A stretch of DNA of 64,000 nucleotides from NCBI GenBank assembly GCA_016214145.1, contig JACRPA010000002.1, positions 558,001-622,000 of the forward strand, given 5' to 3'. A program made the translations under genes and the position numbers. Source of the stretch: Rhodocyclales bacterium (lineage in GTDB: Bacteria > Pseudomonadota > Gammaproteobacteria > Burkholderiales > Rhodocyclaceae). The notes under the pieces are model-generated. The model was not told the DNA's origin, made no database searches, and saw only the letters and a program-made list of their open reading frames with translations. This document shows, in pieces, positions 1-10,709 of the stretch; the stretch's first letter is position 1; every line of letters begins with the position of its first letter.

Positions 1-497
1 CGATGGGGGCGCGCGTCATCGCCGCCGCTTCGAGCGAGGATAAGCTGGAACTGTGCCGCCAGCTCGGCGCCGACGAGACGATCAACTACGCCACGGAAGA
101 CCTGCGCAAGCGCACCCTCGCGCTCACCGGCGAAAAGGGCGTCGATGTCGTCTACGACCCGGTCGGCGGCAGCTACACCGAGTCGGCCCTGCGCGCGACG
201 GCCTGGCACGGGCGGCTGCTCATCGTCGGCTTCGCCGCCGGCGAGATCCCGAAGATCCCGCTCAACCTCGCCCTGCTCAAGGAACGCTCGCTGGTGGGTG
301 TGTACTGGGGCGACTCGGTGCGCCAGGACCCGCGCGGCCACGTCAGGAACATGAAGCAACTGATGGCCTGGTTCGCCGAAAAGAAGATCAATCCCGTCGT
401 CAGCGAGCAGTTTCCGCTGGCGCGGGCGCCGGAGGCCATCCAGCGGCTGATGGATCGCCAGGTGAAAGGCAAGGTCGTGATCCTGCCGGAAGCCTGA
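1..497 (+). CDS. NADPH:quinone oxidoreductase-like MDR protein (5'-truncated)
   Basis: This is the C-terminal half of a zinc-independent medium-chain dehydrogenase/reductase of the quinone oxidoreductase (QOR) type; the start lies before the window. The visible part begins in the Rossmann domain (GARVIAAASSEDKLE, then LGADETINY), continues with GVDVVYDPVGG and GRLLIVGFAAGEIP, and ends with KGKVVILPEA. All are typical of QOR-like NAD(P)H-dependent reductases. No zinc-ligand cysteines are visible here. The IclR gene follows after 16 bases, so the two may be co-transcribed. The family assignment is firm; the substrate cannot be read from sequence. Confidence 0.85.
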   Translation, partial: MGARVIAAASSEDKLELCRQLGADETINYATEDLRKRTLALTGEKGVDVVYDPVGGSYTESALRATAWHGRLLIVGFAAGEIPKIPLNLALLKERSLVGVYWGDSVRQDPRGHVRNMKQLMAWFAEKKINPVVSEQFPLARAPEAIQRLMDRQVKGKVVILPEA

Positions 498-513
498 ACA
501 GGAGGTGAAAGCC

Positions 514-1338
514 ATGGCCAAGACTCCCGGCAAGATGCCAGACGAGAAGCCCCGCGCCGCCAAGCCTGCCAAGGACCGCCAGTTCGTCACGGCGCTGGCG
601 CGCGGCCTGGACATCCTGCGCGCCTTCACGCCGCGCCACCCGGTGCTGGGCAACAGCGAGATCGCCCAGCGCGCGCACCTGCCGAAGCCGACCGTCACGA
701 GACTGACCTACACGCTGACCCAGCTCGGCTACCTCAACTACTCGCCCGAGTCAGGCAAGTATTCCCTGTCGGTGGGCGTGCTGGCGCTCGGCTATTCCTT
801 CCTCGCCAGCCAGGACATCCGCGCCATCGCGCGGCCGATGATGCAGGAGTTCGCCGACTACGCCCGCGCAACGGTCTGCCTTGCGGCGCGCGACCAGCCG
901 CACATGGTCTTTCTCGAGGTCTGCCAGGGCAACCCGACCTTCCAGATGCGCCTGGAAGTTGGCGCGCGCGTACCCTACGGCATGACGGCGCTGGGGCGCG
1001 CCTACCACTGCGGCCTGCCCGAGGCGGCGCGCGCGGCAATGCTCGAGGAGCACCGCAAGACCGCGCGCAAGGAGGACTGGGAAGGCTTTCGCGCCAGCTT
1101 CGAGAAGGCGGCGCGCGACTATCAGAAGCACGGCTTCTGCGTCTCGCTCGGCGAGTGGAACAAGGACGTGTACTCCGTCGCCGTGCCGCTGGTCTCGCGC
1201 GACCACTCGAAGATCCTCGCCCTCACCTGCTCCGGCCCGCCTTTCGAGATGCCGCGCAGCCGCATCTTCGAGGAACTCGGCCCGCGCCTGATCCAGCTGC
1301 GCGACCGGCTCTTCGCGGCGACCGGCGGCAGTTTCTGA
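514..1338 (+). CDS. IclR family transcriptional regulator
   Basis: A 274-residue protein with an N-terminal winged helix-turn-helix (about residues 25-85, including IAQRAHLPKPTVTRL) and a C-terminal IclR effector-binding domain. IclR proteins bind DNA as dimers or tetramers and respond to small aromatic or organic acids. I chose ATG 514 because AGGAGG at 500-505 lies 8 bases upstream; a GTG at 507 would overlap that Shine-Dalgarno. The preceding oxidoreductase is a plausible co-transcribed target, but that is inference. A hairpin with a T-run follows the stop directly. Confidence 0.9.
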   Translation: MAKTPGKMPDEKPRAAKPAKDRQFVTALARGLDILRAFTPRHPVLGNSEIAQRAHLPKPTVTRLTYTLTQLGYLNYSPESGKYSLSVGVLALGYSFLASQDIRAIARPMMQEFADYARATVCLAARDQPHMVFLEVCQGNPTFQMRLEVGARVPYGMTALGRAYHCGLPEAARAAMLEEHRKTARKEDWEGFRASFEKAARDYQKHGFCVSLGEWNKDVYSVAVPLVSRDHSKILALTCSGPPFEMPRSRIFEELGPRLIQLRDRLFAATGGSF

Positions 1339-1371
1339 GTCAGTCCGCCGTACCGCGCAGACTGACTTTTT
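1338..1371 (+). terminator. Rho-independent terminator after the IclR gene
   Basis: The inverted arms AGTCAGTC (1338-1345) and GACTGACT (1360-1367) are followed by TTTTT. The left arm begins at the last base of the IclR stop codon. The right half matches the dispersed 24-bp word described under findings. It separates the IclR gene from the convergent CBS gene. Confidence 0.6.
1346..1371 (-). repeat. Dispersed 24-bp word, copy 1
   Basis: On the minus strand it reads AAAAAGTCAGTC, then TGCGCGGT, then ACGGCG. It is the right half of the inverted pair that forms the terminator between two convergent genes. Confidence 0.6.
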
Positions 1372-1374
1372 CCG

Positions 1375-2829
1375 TCACAGCCGGTAATCCAGCCTGAGCT
1401 TGTCCTGCAGCTTGCGCGCCTGCTTGAAGGCTTCCTTGAGGATGTGGCGGTCCAGTTCGTTCAGCGTGTCGGGGTTGACGCGATTGGCGCCGGCCTCGTC
1501 GCCCTGCAGGTCGTGCTGGTGGCGCAGGCGCAGCAACTGGATGAAATAGAAGCCGTCGATCATCGCCTCCACGTCGGCGCCGAGATTGGTGGCCTCGGCG
1601 GCGCCGCGCAGGCGCTGCGCCGTGCTGGTGACTGCCACGTTGTTGGCCAGGGAAAAGATGCGGGCGGCGTCGACGAAGGGCCGCGAGCCGTGCATCTTCA
1701 GATCGATGGTGTGCGGAAAATCCTTGTTGTTGTCGTAGACGAAATCGCGGATCATGCCCAGCGGCGGCTGGCACTGCAGCGCGTTCTCGGTCATCAGGCG
1801 CAGGAACAGCGTCGCCTTTTCGGCTGCGCCCAGCAGCCAGCCGCGCAGATTGTCGGACAGTTCTTCGTCCCCGTAGAGCGGCCGGAAGTCGAAGAAGATC
1901 GATGCGTTCAGAAGCGCCTTGGGCTCCGGCGCCTGGATCCATCTGGAGAATTTCGCACGCCATTCCTCCAGCGACAGGCACCACTCGGCATTGCCCGCCA
2001 TGATGCCGCCCTTGCACAAGGGGAAGCCGCAGGCGTCCAGCTTGCGGTTCACCGAGTCGGCGAAGGGCAGCAGGTTCCTGCGCACGTGTTCCGCATCCTG
2101 TCCATCCGCCTCGAAAATGATGCCGTTGTCCTGGTCGGTGGATAGCGTCTGCTCGTAGCGCCCTTCCGAGCCGAGGGCGACCCAGCACCACTTCACCTGC
2201 GGCAATTCGAACTCGTCGTGGGTCAGCTCGATGATGCGCAGGGTGAGCAGGTCGTTCATTGTCGAGATCAGATGGGTCAGCTGGTCGGCGGCAACGCCCT
2301 GCCCCAGCATGGTGTCTGCCATGCGCCGGATGTCCTTTGAACAGGCCTGCAGGGCAGCCAGGTCCTTCGCGTCGCGGATGTTGTTGGTAACGTCGTTGAG
2401 CCCGGTGCGCTGCAGGGCGAACAGGTCGTTCTGCGAGACGATGCCGATCAGGCCGCCGGCTTCATCGACGACCAGAAGGTGCCGCAGCCCGCGGCGGCCC
2501 ATGATGAGGGCGGCCTGGTAGGCCGTGGTCTGCGGCTTGACGGTAATCACGCCGCCGGTCATGACCGCGGCGATCGGCAGGTCGAGGGTGCAGCCGGGCA
2601 GCGCCACCCTGTGCAGCAGGTCGCGCAGGGTGAATATTCCCAGCGGCAGTTTGCCCTCGGCATCGGCGATGATGATCGAGCCGATGTGCTTCTCGTCCAT
2701 GATCTTGATGGCCTGACGCACCGTGGCATCCAGCCGCACCGTCACCGGCTGGCGCCGGATGAGGCTGCCCAGAGGGCTGTACATCGCCTGGAATTCGCCT
2801 TTGGGGGACGGGCGGGTGTGTTCTTCCAT
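1375..2829 (-). CDS. CBS-domain / DUF294 putative nucleotidyltransferase
   Basis: A 484-residue protein. Two CBS domains occupy about residues 18-145 (HIGSIIIADAEGKLPLGIF and GLRHLLVVDEAGGLIGIVSQ). They are followed by a DUF294 GlnD-like nucleotidyltransferase domain with the signature GSEGRYEQTLSTDQDN at about 235, then the DUF294 C-terminal substrate-binding region. CBS pairs usually bind adenine nucleotides. The nucleotidyl acceptor is unknown. It is the last gene of the minus-strand run containing the symporter-kinase, receiver and exonuclease, 17 bases after the exonuclease gene. The same partners recur near acs or acetate permease genes in other proteobacteria (general knowledge), suggesting a role in acetate control. 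Confidence 0.88.
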   Translation of the reverse strand: MEEHTRPSPKGEFQAMYSPLGSLIRRQPVTVRLDATVRQAIKIMDEKHIGSIIIADAEGKLPLGIFTLRDLLHRVALPGCTLDLPIAAVMTGGVITVKPQTTAYQAALIMGRRGLRHLLVVDEAGGLIGIVSQNDLFALQRTGLNDVTNNIRDAKDLAALQACSKDIRRMADTMLGQGVAADQLTHLISTMNDLLTLRIIELTHDEFELPQVKWCWVALGSEGRYEQTLSTDQDNGIIFEADGQDAEHVRRNLLPFADSVNRKLDACGFPLCKGGIMAGNAEWCLSLEEWRAKFSRWIQAPEPKALLNASIFFDFRPLYGDEELSDNLRGWLLGAAEKATLFLRLMTENALQCQPPLGMIRDFVYDNNKDFPHTIDLKMHGSRPFVDAARIFSLANNVAVTSTAQRLRGAAEATNLGADVEAMIDGFYFIQLLRLRHQHDLQGDEAGANRVNPDTLNELDRHILKEAFKQARKLQDKLRLDYRL

Positions 2830-2846
2830 TTTCTTTCTCGCAGGAA

Positions 2847-5018
2847 TCAGTATTTGATGCGGGCGTAATAGGTGCGTTCCGCCGCCTCGCGCGCCTCGCG
2901 CAAGGTGCGGATGCCCATTTCCGCCAGCAGGGGAACCATCTTGAGGAAAACCTCGCCGGTGACGATGGCGTCGCCCAGCGCGGTATGGCGGCCGATGACG
3001 TTGATGCCGAGGCGCTCGCAGATCGCCTCCAGCTTGTGCGATTCCTGGTTGGGATGGATCACGGCGGAGAGCAGCAGGGTGTCCAGCACCGGCTGGCGGA
3101 AGCAGATGCCGGTCGCTTCCTCCTTGATCTGCAGGAAACGCATGTCGAAGGCGGCGTTGTGCGCCACCAGCACGGTATCCTCGCTGAAGGCGTAAAACGT
3201 CGGCAGCACCTCCTCGATGGTCGGCTGTCCGGCCACCATTTCCTCCGTAATGCCGTGGATGGGGATCCCCTCAGGCCGCAGCGGACGGCGCGGGTCGATG
3301 ATCTGGTCGATGCGCTCGCTCCTGAGCAGGCGGCCATTGACGATGCGTGTCGCGCCGATCTGGATGATCTCGTCGCCGGCCGAGGGTTCCAGTCCGGTCG
3401 TCTCGGTATCGAAAACCGTGTAGGTCAGTTCCGTGAGCTGGCGGTCGTCAAGGGCGCGGCTTTCCTCGGTCTGGCGGAAAAGGTTGAAGTCGTAGTATTC
3501 GGGCCGGCTCTCCGAATGCATCAGCGCTGCGGACTCGACAGACTCCTGCGGCGTGGCGGAGGGAATGAGCATGCGGATGAAGGCGCGATGAGTAGCCTTC
3601 TCGCGCTCAAACCAGATTTCTCCGCCATGGCGTTCGATCACCTCGCGCAGGGTCAGGGGACTGTTCTCCCCGGCCACGTTCATCGGGTCGATCTCCCACG
3701 CCAGCAGGGTCTGGCTGCCGACCACCGCGCCGGACCAGACCAGGTCGAGATGCACCAGCCGTCCTGCGGGCGCCAGACGGAAGCGGATTTCCCGGATGTC
3801 GTATTCGTCCCGCAGGCGCGAAGCCAGGTAGGTCACGCCCTGCAGCAGCGAGAAACTGTCCACCTTGACCCACAATCCCTCGGCGACGTCATCTATCTTG
3901 GTGGGCAGGCTCAGCTTCTTTTCGATGCGCCGCTGCGCCGCGGCAATGAGGTCCTCGCCCAGCATGTCCTCGAGCGGCCAGCGCGCCTTGAGCGCATCGG
4001 AGAACTCCGTCGCCGTGCGGTCGAGCCGCTGGCCCATGGTCCCTACCTCGTCGCGGATGATGCCGACAAAACGGTCGCGTTGATCCGCTTCCATGTCCGG
4101 ATAGTCGAGCAGGTTCTCGACAGCGGCGCGAATGTTGCCGAGCGAGGCGCGGCTGCCCTCGGTGAGCGATTGCAGCAGGGAGTCGCGCCGGCTTTCCATC
4201 TCGAAATTGCGTGTGATGTTGTCCAGCATGAGGACGTAGCCGGCGATGGCGCGCTCGCCGGCGGCCGCCGCTCCCGCGTGCGCGGCGCCCAGCACCGGCG
4301 CCATCTGCACGCGGATCAGCTGTCCGGCCCTGCTGGTCGTGACGAAATTGGCGAGCGGCTGCTGGCTGCCGCGCGCCAGGCGCTGCTGGATGTTTTCCAG
4401 TGCGTGGGTGATGAGATTGCGCTCGAGCATGGCGAAGATCGATCGCCCCAGGCCGATCGGCGCGCTGCCGTCCATCAACGCCTTGAACTGCAGGCGGGCG
4501 CGGTTGTTGTACAGCAGGATGCGTCCGTCGAGGTTGCACACCACGACGCTCTGCGTCAGCTCCGACATGAGCGCCGCCAGCCGGTTCTTCTCCTCCTCGA
4601 TGGAGGACTTGGCCTCGCGAATCCTGTCCTCGACATCCCGCTGCAGGGATTCACGCTGCTCCGCCAGGGCGTTCACCACCTGGGCCAGCGTCCTGATTTC
4701 AGGCACGCCCGTTTCCGGCAGGCGCAGACCGGGGTTGGCATTGACCATGACCAGCGCCTGTTCTCGCAAGGTCAGCGGCGCCAGCACATAGGCGCGGTAG
4801 ACGGCATGCACGATGAGCCCGAGCACGAACCAGGTCATGAGGATGATCAGGATCGACAGCTCGACACGGGGCAGCAGGACGGCCAGGAAGACCTGCCGTT
4901 CGTCCTCCTTCATGTCCGCCCAGAGCACGGCGCCCAGCGCGCTGAACAGGAGCACCAGCAGGAAGTAGAGGCCGCCGAGGATGAGCGCCAGCTTGAGCTT
5001 GCCGGATTTTCCCGCCAT
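2847..5018 (-). CDS. Membrane PAS/pseudo-histidine kinase fused to a DEDDh 3'-5' exonuclease
   Basis: A 723-residue protein. Two N-terminal membrane helices (about 9-31 and 50-72) are followed by a HAMP-like linker and coiled coil, a PAS-like domain (QSVVVCNLDGRILLYNN), a HisKA-like helical pair and a degraded ATPase lobe ending ERHGGEIWFE. The C-terminal 180 residues are a DnaQ-type exonuclease with ExoI FDTETTGL, ExoII AHNAAFDMRFL and ExoIII RHTALGDA, so all DEDDh residues are present. The kinase part lacks the phospho-acceptor His (LTEGSRASLGNIRA where H-E-L-R-x-P is expected) and lacks clear N and G boxes. The start ATG 5018 overlaps the receiver stop as TGATG, so the long upstream extension of this frame is not coding. 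Confidence 0.88.
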   Translation of the reverse strand: MAGKSGKLKLALILGGLYFLLVLLFSALGAVLWADMKEDERQVFLAVLLPRVELSILIILMTWFVLGLIVHAVYRAYVLAPLTLREQALVMVNANPGLRLPETGVPEIRTLAQVVNALAEQRESLQRDVEDRIREAKSSIEEEKNRLAALMSELTQSVVVCNLDGRILLYNNRARLQFKALMDGSAPIGLGRSIFAMLERNLITHALENIQQRLARGSQQPLANFVTTSRAGQLIRVQMAPVLGAAHAGAAAAGERAIAGYVLMLDNITRNFEMESRRDSLLQSLTEGSRASLGNIRAAVENLLDYPDMEADQRDRFVGIIRDEVGTMGQRLDRTATEFSDALKARWPLEDMLGEDLIAAAQRRIEKKLSLPTKIDDVAEGLWVKVDSFSLLQGVTYLASRLRDEYDIREIRFRLAPAGRLVHLDLVWSGAVVGSQTLLAWEIDPMNVAGENSPLTLREVIERHGGEIWFEREKATHRAFIRMLIPSATPQESVESAALMHSESRPEYYDFNLFRQTEESRALDDRQLTELTYTVFDTETTGLEPSAGDEIIQIGATRIVNGRLLRSERIDQIIDPRRPLRPEGIPIHGITEEMVAGQPTIEEVLPTFYAFSEDTVLVAHNAAFDMRFLQIKEEATGICFRQPVLDTLLLSAVIHPNQESHKLEAICERLGINVIGRHTALGDAIVTGEVFLKMVPLLAEMGIRTLREAREAAERTYYARIKY

Positions 5019-5389
5019 CAGTCCATGTCCAGCATCTGCCTCACCTGGGCGATCAGGTCCTTGGTTGAAAACGGCTTCGTCATGTAGGCGTCCGCGCCCA
5101 GGGCCGTGCCCTTGGCGACCTCGGTGTCGCGTCCCTTGGCCGTGAGCATCACCACCTTGATCGATTGCCACTCGGGATTGGCGCGGATCAACTGGCATAC
5201 CTCGAAGCCGTTCTTCTTCGGCAGCATGATGTCGAGCAGAACCAGGTCGGGCCTCTTCTCCTCGACCGATTTCAAGGCGGCCTCTCCATCTGCGGCGACG
5301 GCCACCTCGAACCCCTCGCGCTTCATGAGAAACTCGAGGGAAACCACGATATTCGGCTCGTCGTCGACGATCAGTATCCGTTTGGTCAT
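5018..5389 (-). CDS. Receiver-only response regulator
   Basis: A 123-residue CheY-like receiver with no output domain. Acidic pocket D9/D10, phospho-acceptor D53 (LVLLDIMLP), the Thr in VVMLTAKG and the Lys in YMTKPF are all present, so it should be phosphorylatable. It lies 5 bases after the symporter-kinase and overlaps the exonuclease gene by one base, so translation is probably coupled. The adjacent hybrid kinase is the obvious phosphodonor. Where the signal goes is not visible; the pseudokinase-exonuclease or the nucleotidyltransferase are candidate partners (inference). Confidence 0.92.
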   Translation of the reverse strand: MTKRILIVDDEPNIVVSLEFLMKREGFEVAVAADGEAALKSVEEKRPDLVLLDIMLPKKNGFEVCQLIRANPEWQSIKVVMLTAKGRDTEVAKGTALGADAYMTKPFSTKDLIAQVRQMLDMD

Positions 5390-5394
5390 TTTTG

Positions 5395-8154
5395 CTATCT
5401 CTCCTCCTTGCGTGCGTCGTACTCTCCATCCTTAGGCAGGGTGAACGAGAAGGTCGCGCCCTCGCCCGGGCTGCTCTCCACCCACAGCCGTCCGCCGAAA
5501 TGCTCGACGATCTGGCGGCTGATCGGCAGACCCAGACCGGTGCCTTGCGGCTTGGCGGTCATGGTATCGCCGACCTGGCGGAATTTCTCGAAAATGGTGT
5601 TCTGGTCCGCCTCGCCGATGCCCGGCCCGTTATCCTCGACATCGACGCGAACCGCGTCGGCGCCGACGGACAGCCGCACCGTCACTTGCCCGCGATCCTC
5701 ATCGCAGAATTTGACCGCATTCGACAGCAGGTTCAGCATGACCTGGATCAAGCGATCGCGATCCGCCTTGACTTTGGGAACATCCCCGGCCAGGTTCATA
5801 GACAAGCCGATGCGCTTGTCGCTGAACAGCGATGAGGTCGCGGCGATGGATTCCTCCAGAACCTCGTGAAGATCGACTTCTGCCGTGTGCCATTCCGCAT
5901 TGCCCGATTCGATCTTGGCCATGTCGAGCACCTGGTTGATCAGTCGCGTCAGGCGTTCGGTCTCCTTGACGATGATGGCGAGAAATTTCTTGCGGTTTTC
6001 CAGGTTGGTCTTCGGATCGTCCAGCAGGATCTCCGAGAAGGAGCGAATCGAGGTCAGCGGGGTGCGCAGCTCGTGCGTCACCGTGGACATGAAATCGTCC
6101 TTCATGCGGTCGAGCTCCTTCAGCCGTTCGTTGGCGGCGCGCAGTTCGCCGGTGGCCGCTTCAAGTTCGCGCGATTTCTGCTCGATCTGGCGCGAATAGG
6201 CGCGCACCTGCGAGGCTTCGTCCAGGATGTTCATCACCTCGTCGATGCCGAGCGGTTCCTCCTTGACAACCGACGCCACCATCACCCGGGCGGAGGCGCC
6301 GCCAATGGCGCCCGCCAGCAGGGTTTCGGCGTAATGCACCAGGTCGGCATTGGCCTGCAGCTGGTCTATCGAAGCCAGTCCGCGCCGGCGCGCGTAGGCG
6401 AGGAAGGCTTCTTGCGCGCGCTCCGGGCCGAGAAAGCGGCCGATCAGCGGCAGCAGGTCCTGCACCTGGGCGCTGCCGCGCCAGAAGCGCGAGCTTTCTG
6501 CGCCTTCGGTATGCCTGAAGACATCGACGAACAGCGTGCCCTGGCCGGTTTCCACCACATCCGGCCGTTTGCGCAACGACACGGCGACATAGCAGCCGAT
6601 ATTGGCCAGCATGCTCCAGAAAAGGCTGTGGGAGATTTCATCCAGGCCCGTCAAGCCGAAAAGTTGCTGCGGTTTGAGCAGGGTCATGCCGAACAGGCCT
6701 TCGCGGATGAAGTCCAGCGACAGCCAGCCCGACTTGGCGAAAGACGGCAGCAGCAGCGTGTAGATCCACACGGCAAAACCGGCGGTCAGCCCGGCGATGG
6801 CGCCCTGCCGCGTGCCGCCCTTCCAGTAGATGCCGCCGAAGATCGCCGGCGCGAACTGCGCCACGGCGGCAAAGGAAATCAGGCCGATGCCGACCAGCGC
6901 ATAGGCCTCGCCGGCAGCGCGGAAGTAGATGTAGCCCAGCAGCAGGATCCCGGCGATCGCCCAGCGGCGGATGGACAGCAGCAACCCCGAGAGGTCGCGC
7001 TCCTCGTGCAGGCGCAGCGCCTTCCAGCGCAGCAGCACGGGCATCACCAGGTCGTTGCAGACCATGGTCGACAGGGCGATGGTCTCGACGATGACCATGC
7101 CGGTCGCGGCGGACAGGCCGCCGATGAAGACGAAGAGCGCCAGCGCCTCCTGCCGCTCGGCCATCGGCAGCGTCAGCACGAAGGTGTCGGCATCCACGCC
7201 GCCATCCGGGAAATGCAGCATGCCGCCGACGGCGATGGGCAGCACGAAGATATTGATGATGAGCAGGTAAAGCGGGAACAGCCAGATCGCCCGCGCCAGG
7301 TGGCGCTCGTTCACATTCTCCACCACGGCGATCTGGAACTGCCGCGGCAGGAACATGATGGAAAGCATGGAGAGAAAGGTCAGCGACCACCAGCTGCCGT
7401 AGCTGGCGCCCGAGTCGGCCACCGTCATCAGGGCCTTCAGCTTCGGCACGACTTCGGCCCGGTCGAAAATGTCGCCGAAGCCGTTGTAGATGCCGAAGGT
7501 GACGAATGCGCCGACGGCGACGAAGGCCAGCAGCTTGACCAGCGACTCGAAGGCGATGGCTGCCACCATGCCCTCATGGCGCTCCGTGGCGTCGAGATGA
7601 CGGGTGCCGAAGAGGATGGTGAAGGCTGCCAGGATCATGGCGATGTAGAGCGCGCTGTCCTGCAGGAGCGGCTGCGCCCCGGTCCTCGCCGGCATGACGA
7701 TCTCGGGATAGTGCAGCAGGATGGTGAAGCTGTTGGATACCGCCTTCAGCTGCAGAGAGATGTAGGGCACGATGCCGACCACCGCAATCACCGTCACCAG
7801 TCCGCCGAGCAACTGGCTCTTGCCGTAGCGCGAGGAAACGAAGTCGGCGATGGAGGTGATGCGGTTGGCCTTGCTGATGCGGATGATCTTCAGCATGACG
7901 AACCACCACAGCCCGGCCATCAGCGTCGGCCCGAGGTAGATGGGCAGGAAGCCGATGCCCGTCGAGGCGGCGCGGCCGACGCTGCCGTAGAAGGTCCATG
8001 TCGTGCAGTACACCGCCAGCGACAGCGCATAGATGGTCGGGTTGGCGATCACCGAGCGTCCTGCATCGGCGCGCTTGTCGCCGAAATAGGCAATGGCGAA
8101 CAGCACGCCGAGATAGGCGAAGGAAACGCTCGCGATCACCCAGCCCTGAAGCAT
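5395..8154 (-). CDS. Sodium/solute symporter-histidine kinase (CbrA/CrbS-like)
   Basis: A 919-residue protein. The first about 500 residues form an SSS-family transporter domain with about 13 membrane helices (opening LQGWVIASVSFAYLGVLFA). A linker and coiled coil lead to a complete kinase core: H-box VTHELRTPLTSIRSF, N-box NLLSNAVKFC, and G boxes VEDNGPGIG and GTGLGLPISRQ. This is the architecture of CbrA and CrbS. CrbS controls acs and acetate use in Vibrio and Pseudomonas (established for those). The acs gene lies about 340 bases upstream here, which fits an acetate-sensing role. The cognate receiver gene follows after 5 bases. Confidence 0.92.
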   Translation of the reverse strand: MLQGWVIASVSFAYLGVLFAIAYFGDKRADAGRSVIANPTIYALSLAVYCTTWTFYGSVGRAASTGIGFLPIYLGPTLMAGLWWFVMLKIIRISKANRITSIADFVSSRYGKSQLLGGLVTVIAVVGIVPYISLQLKAVSNSFTILLHYPEIVMPARTGAQPLLQDSALYIAMILAAFTILFGTRHLDATERHEGMVAAIAFESLVKLLAFVAVGAFVTFGIYNGFGDIFDRAEVVPKLKALMTVADSGASYGSWWSLTFLSMLSIMFLPRQFQIAVVENVNERHLARAIWLFPLYLLIINIFVLPIAVGGMLHFPDGGVDADTFVLTLPMAERQEALALFVFIGGLSAATGMVIVETIALSTMVCNDLVMPVLLRWKALRLHEERDLSGLLLSIRRWAIAGILLLGYIYFRAAGEAYALVGIGLISFAAVAQFAPAIFGGIYWKGGTRQGAIAGLTAGFAVWIYTLLLPSFAKSGWLSLDFIREGLFGMTLLKPQQLFGLTGLDEISHSLFWSMLANIGCYVAVSLRKRPDVVETGQGTLFVDVFRHTEGAESSRFWRGSAQVQDLLPLIGRFLGPERAQEAFLAYARRRGLASIDQLQANADLVHYAETLLAGAIGGASARVMVASVVKEEPLGIDEVMNILDEASQVRAYSRQIEQKSRELEAATGELRAANERLKELDRMKDDFMSTVTHELRTPLTSIRSFSEILLDDPKTNLENRKKFLAIIVKETERLTRLINQVLDMAKIESGNAEWHTAEVDLHEVLEESIAATSSLFSDKRIGLSMNLAGDVPKVKADRDRLIQVMLNLLSNAVKFCDEDRGQVTVRLSVGADAVRVDVEDNGPGIGEADQNTIFEKFRQVGDTMTAKPQGTGLGLPISRQIVEHFGGRLWVESSPGEGATFSFTLPKDGEYDARKEER

Positions 8155-8164
8155 TGCCGGCGCC

Positions 8165-8365
8165 TTAGTCCTTCCGCCGTTCGATGGCCAGGGCCATCAG
8201 TCCGATAAGGATTGCCCAGGCTCCGAACAGGAAGAAATAGAGCAGCGGGATGTCGAACAGCTCGCCCGGCTTGTTGAAGAGGGCAATCAGCGGATAGTTG
8301 AACAGCACGCAGCCCAGCAGGAAAACCGCCGCCAGGCGCTGGCCCGTGATGATGGAGCGATTCAT
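8165..8365 (-). CDS. Small two-helix membrane protein upstream of the symporter-kinase
   Basis: A 66-residue protein with two hydrophobic helices (about 11-30 and 41-61) and a basic tail ending IERRKD. On the minus strand AGGGGAG lies just before the ATG. The gap to the symporter-kinase is only 10 bases. Small membrane partners often precede SSS transporters (YjcH before ActP is one example), but I do not recognise this one as YjcH or DUF4212. A stabilising or regulatory subunit is an inference from position. Confidence 0.75.
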   Translation of the reverse strand: MNRSIITGQRLAAVFLLGCVLFNYPLIALFNKPGELFDIPLLYFFLFGAWAILIGLMALAIERRKD

Positions 8366-8444
8366 GGTTCTCCCCTTTGGCGTTTCCGAGCGCCAATGCC
8401 GCCTTGATTATAACGTGCGCCTCTGTATCCCATTCGACGCAGCG

Positions 8445-8471
8445 AAAAAAAGGGCGCCGCAGCGCCCTTTT
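8445..8471 (-). terminator. Terminator downstream of acs
   Basis: The arms GGGCGC (8452-8457) and GCGCCC (8462-8467) enclose CGCA. On the minus strand the hairpin is followed by seven T residues. It lies 22 bases past the acs stop and should separate acs from the symporter-kinase operon. Confidence 0.8.
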
Positions 8472-8492
8472 CCGCATGCCCTGAAGTCACGC

Positions 8493-10463
<1,971 letters not shown>

Positions 10464-10709
10464 CTGAATCTCTCCTCTAGCTAGTACTGGAATGTGGCGG
10501 TGAAACCGCCTGCAATGCACCTTCGGCAGCAGAATTCGCCCAGGCCTGTTTAACGGGGTTTTCCCTTGAATCGGGCCATTCTAGCGAAAGATGCACTTTA
10601 TAGACAAAAGCTTACGTCCATCTTACACGACGCGCACCAAGCCCTTCCCCTGCCGCATTGCAGCATGAGTGCTAGAATTTTGTTTCTGCGCACGACTTCC
10701 CCCAATACC

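Noticed and set aside
5019-5429. An 860-residue fusion reading from upstream into the exonuclease gene
   Set aside because: The upstream part is the receiver gene in another frame; the receiver stop and exonuclease ATG overlap as TGATG.
5866-8208. Long plus-strand frame opposite the symporter-kinase (and similar frames at 2985-5087, 8298-10484, and minus 47385-50786)
   Set aside because: These are antisense shadows in GC-rich codons. Their translations have no domain pattern and are rich in His, Gln, Arg and Gly, while the other strand carries clear families.
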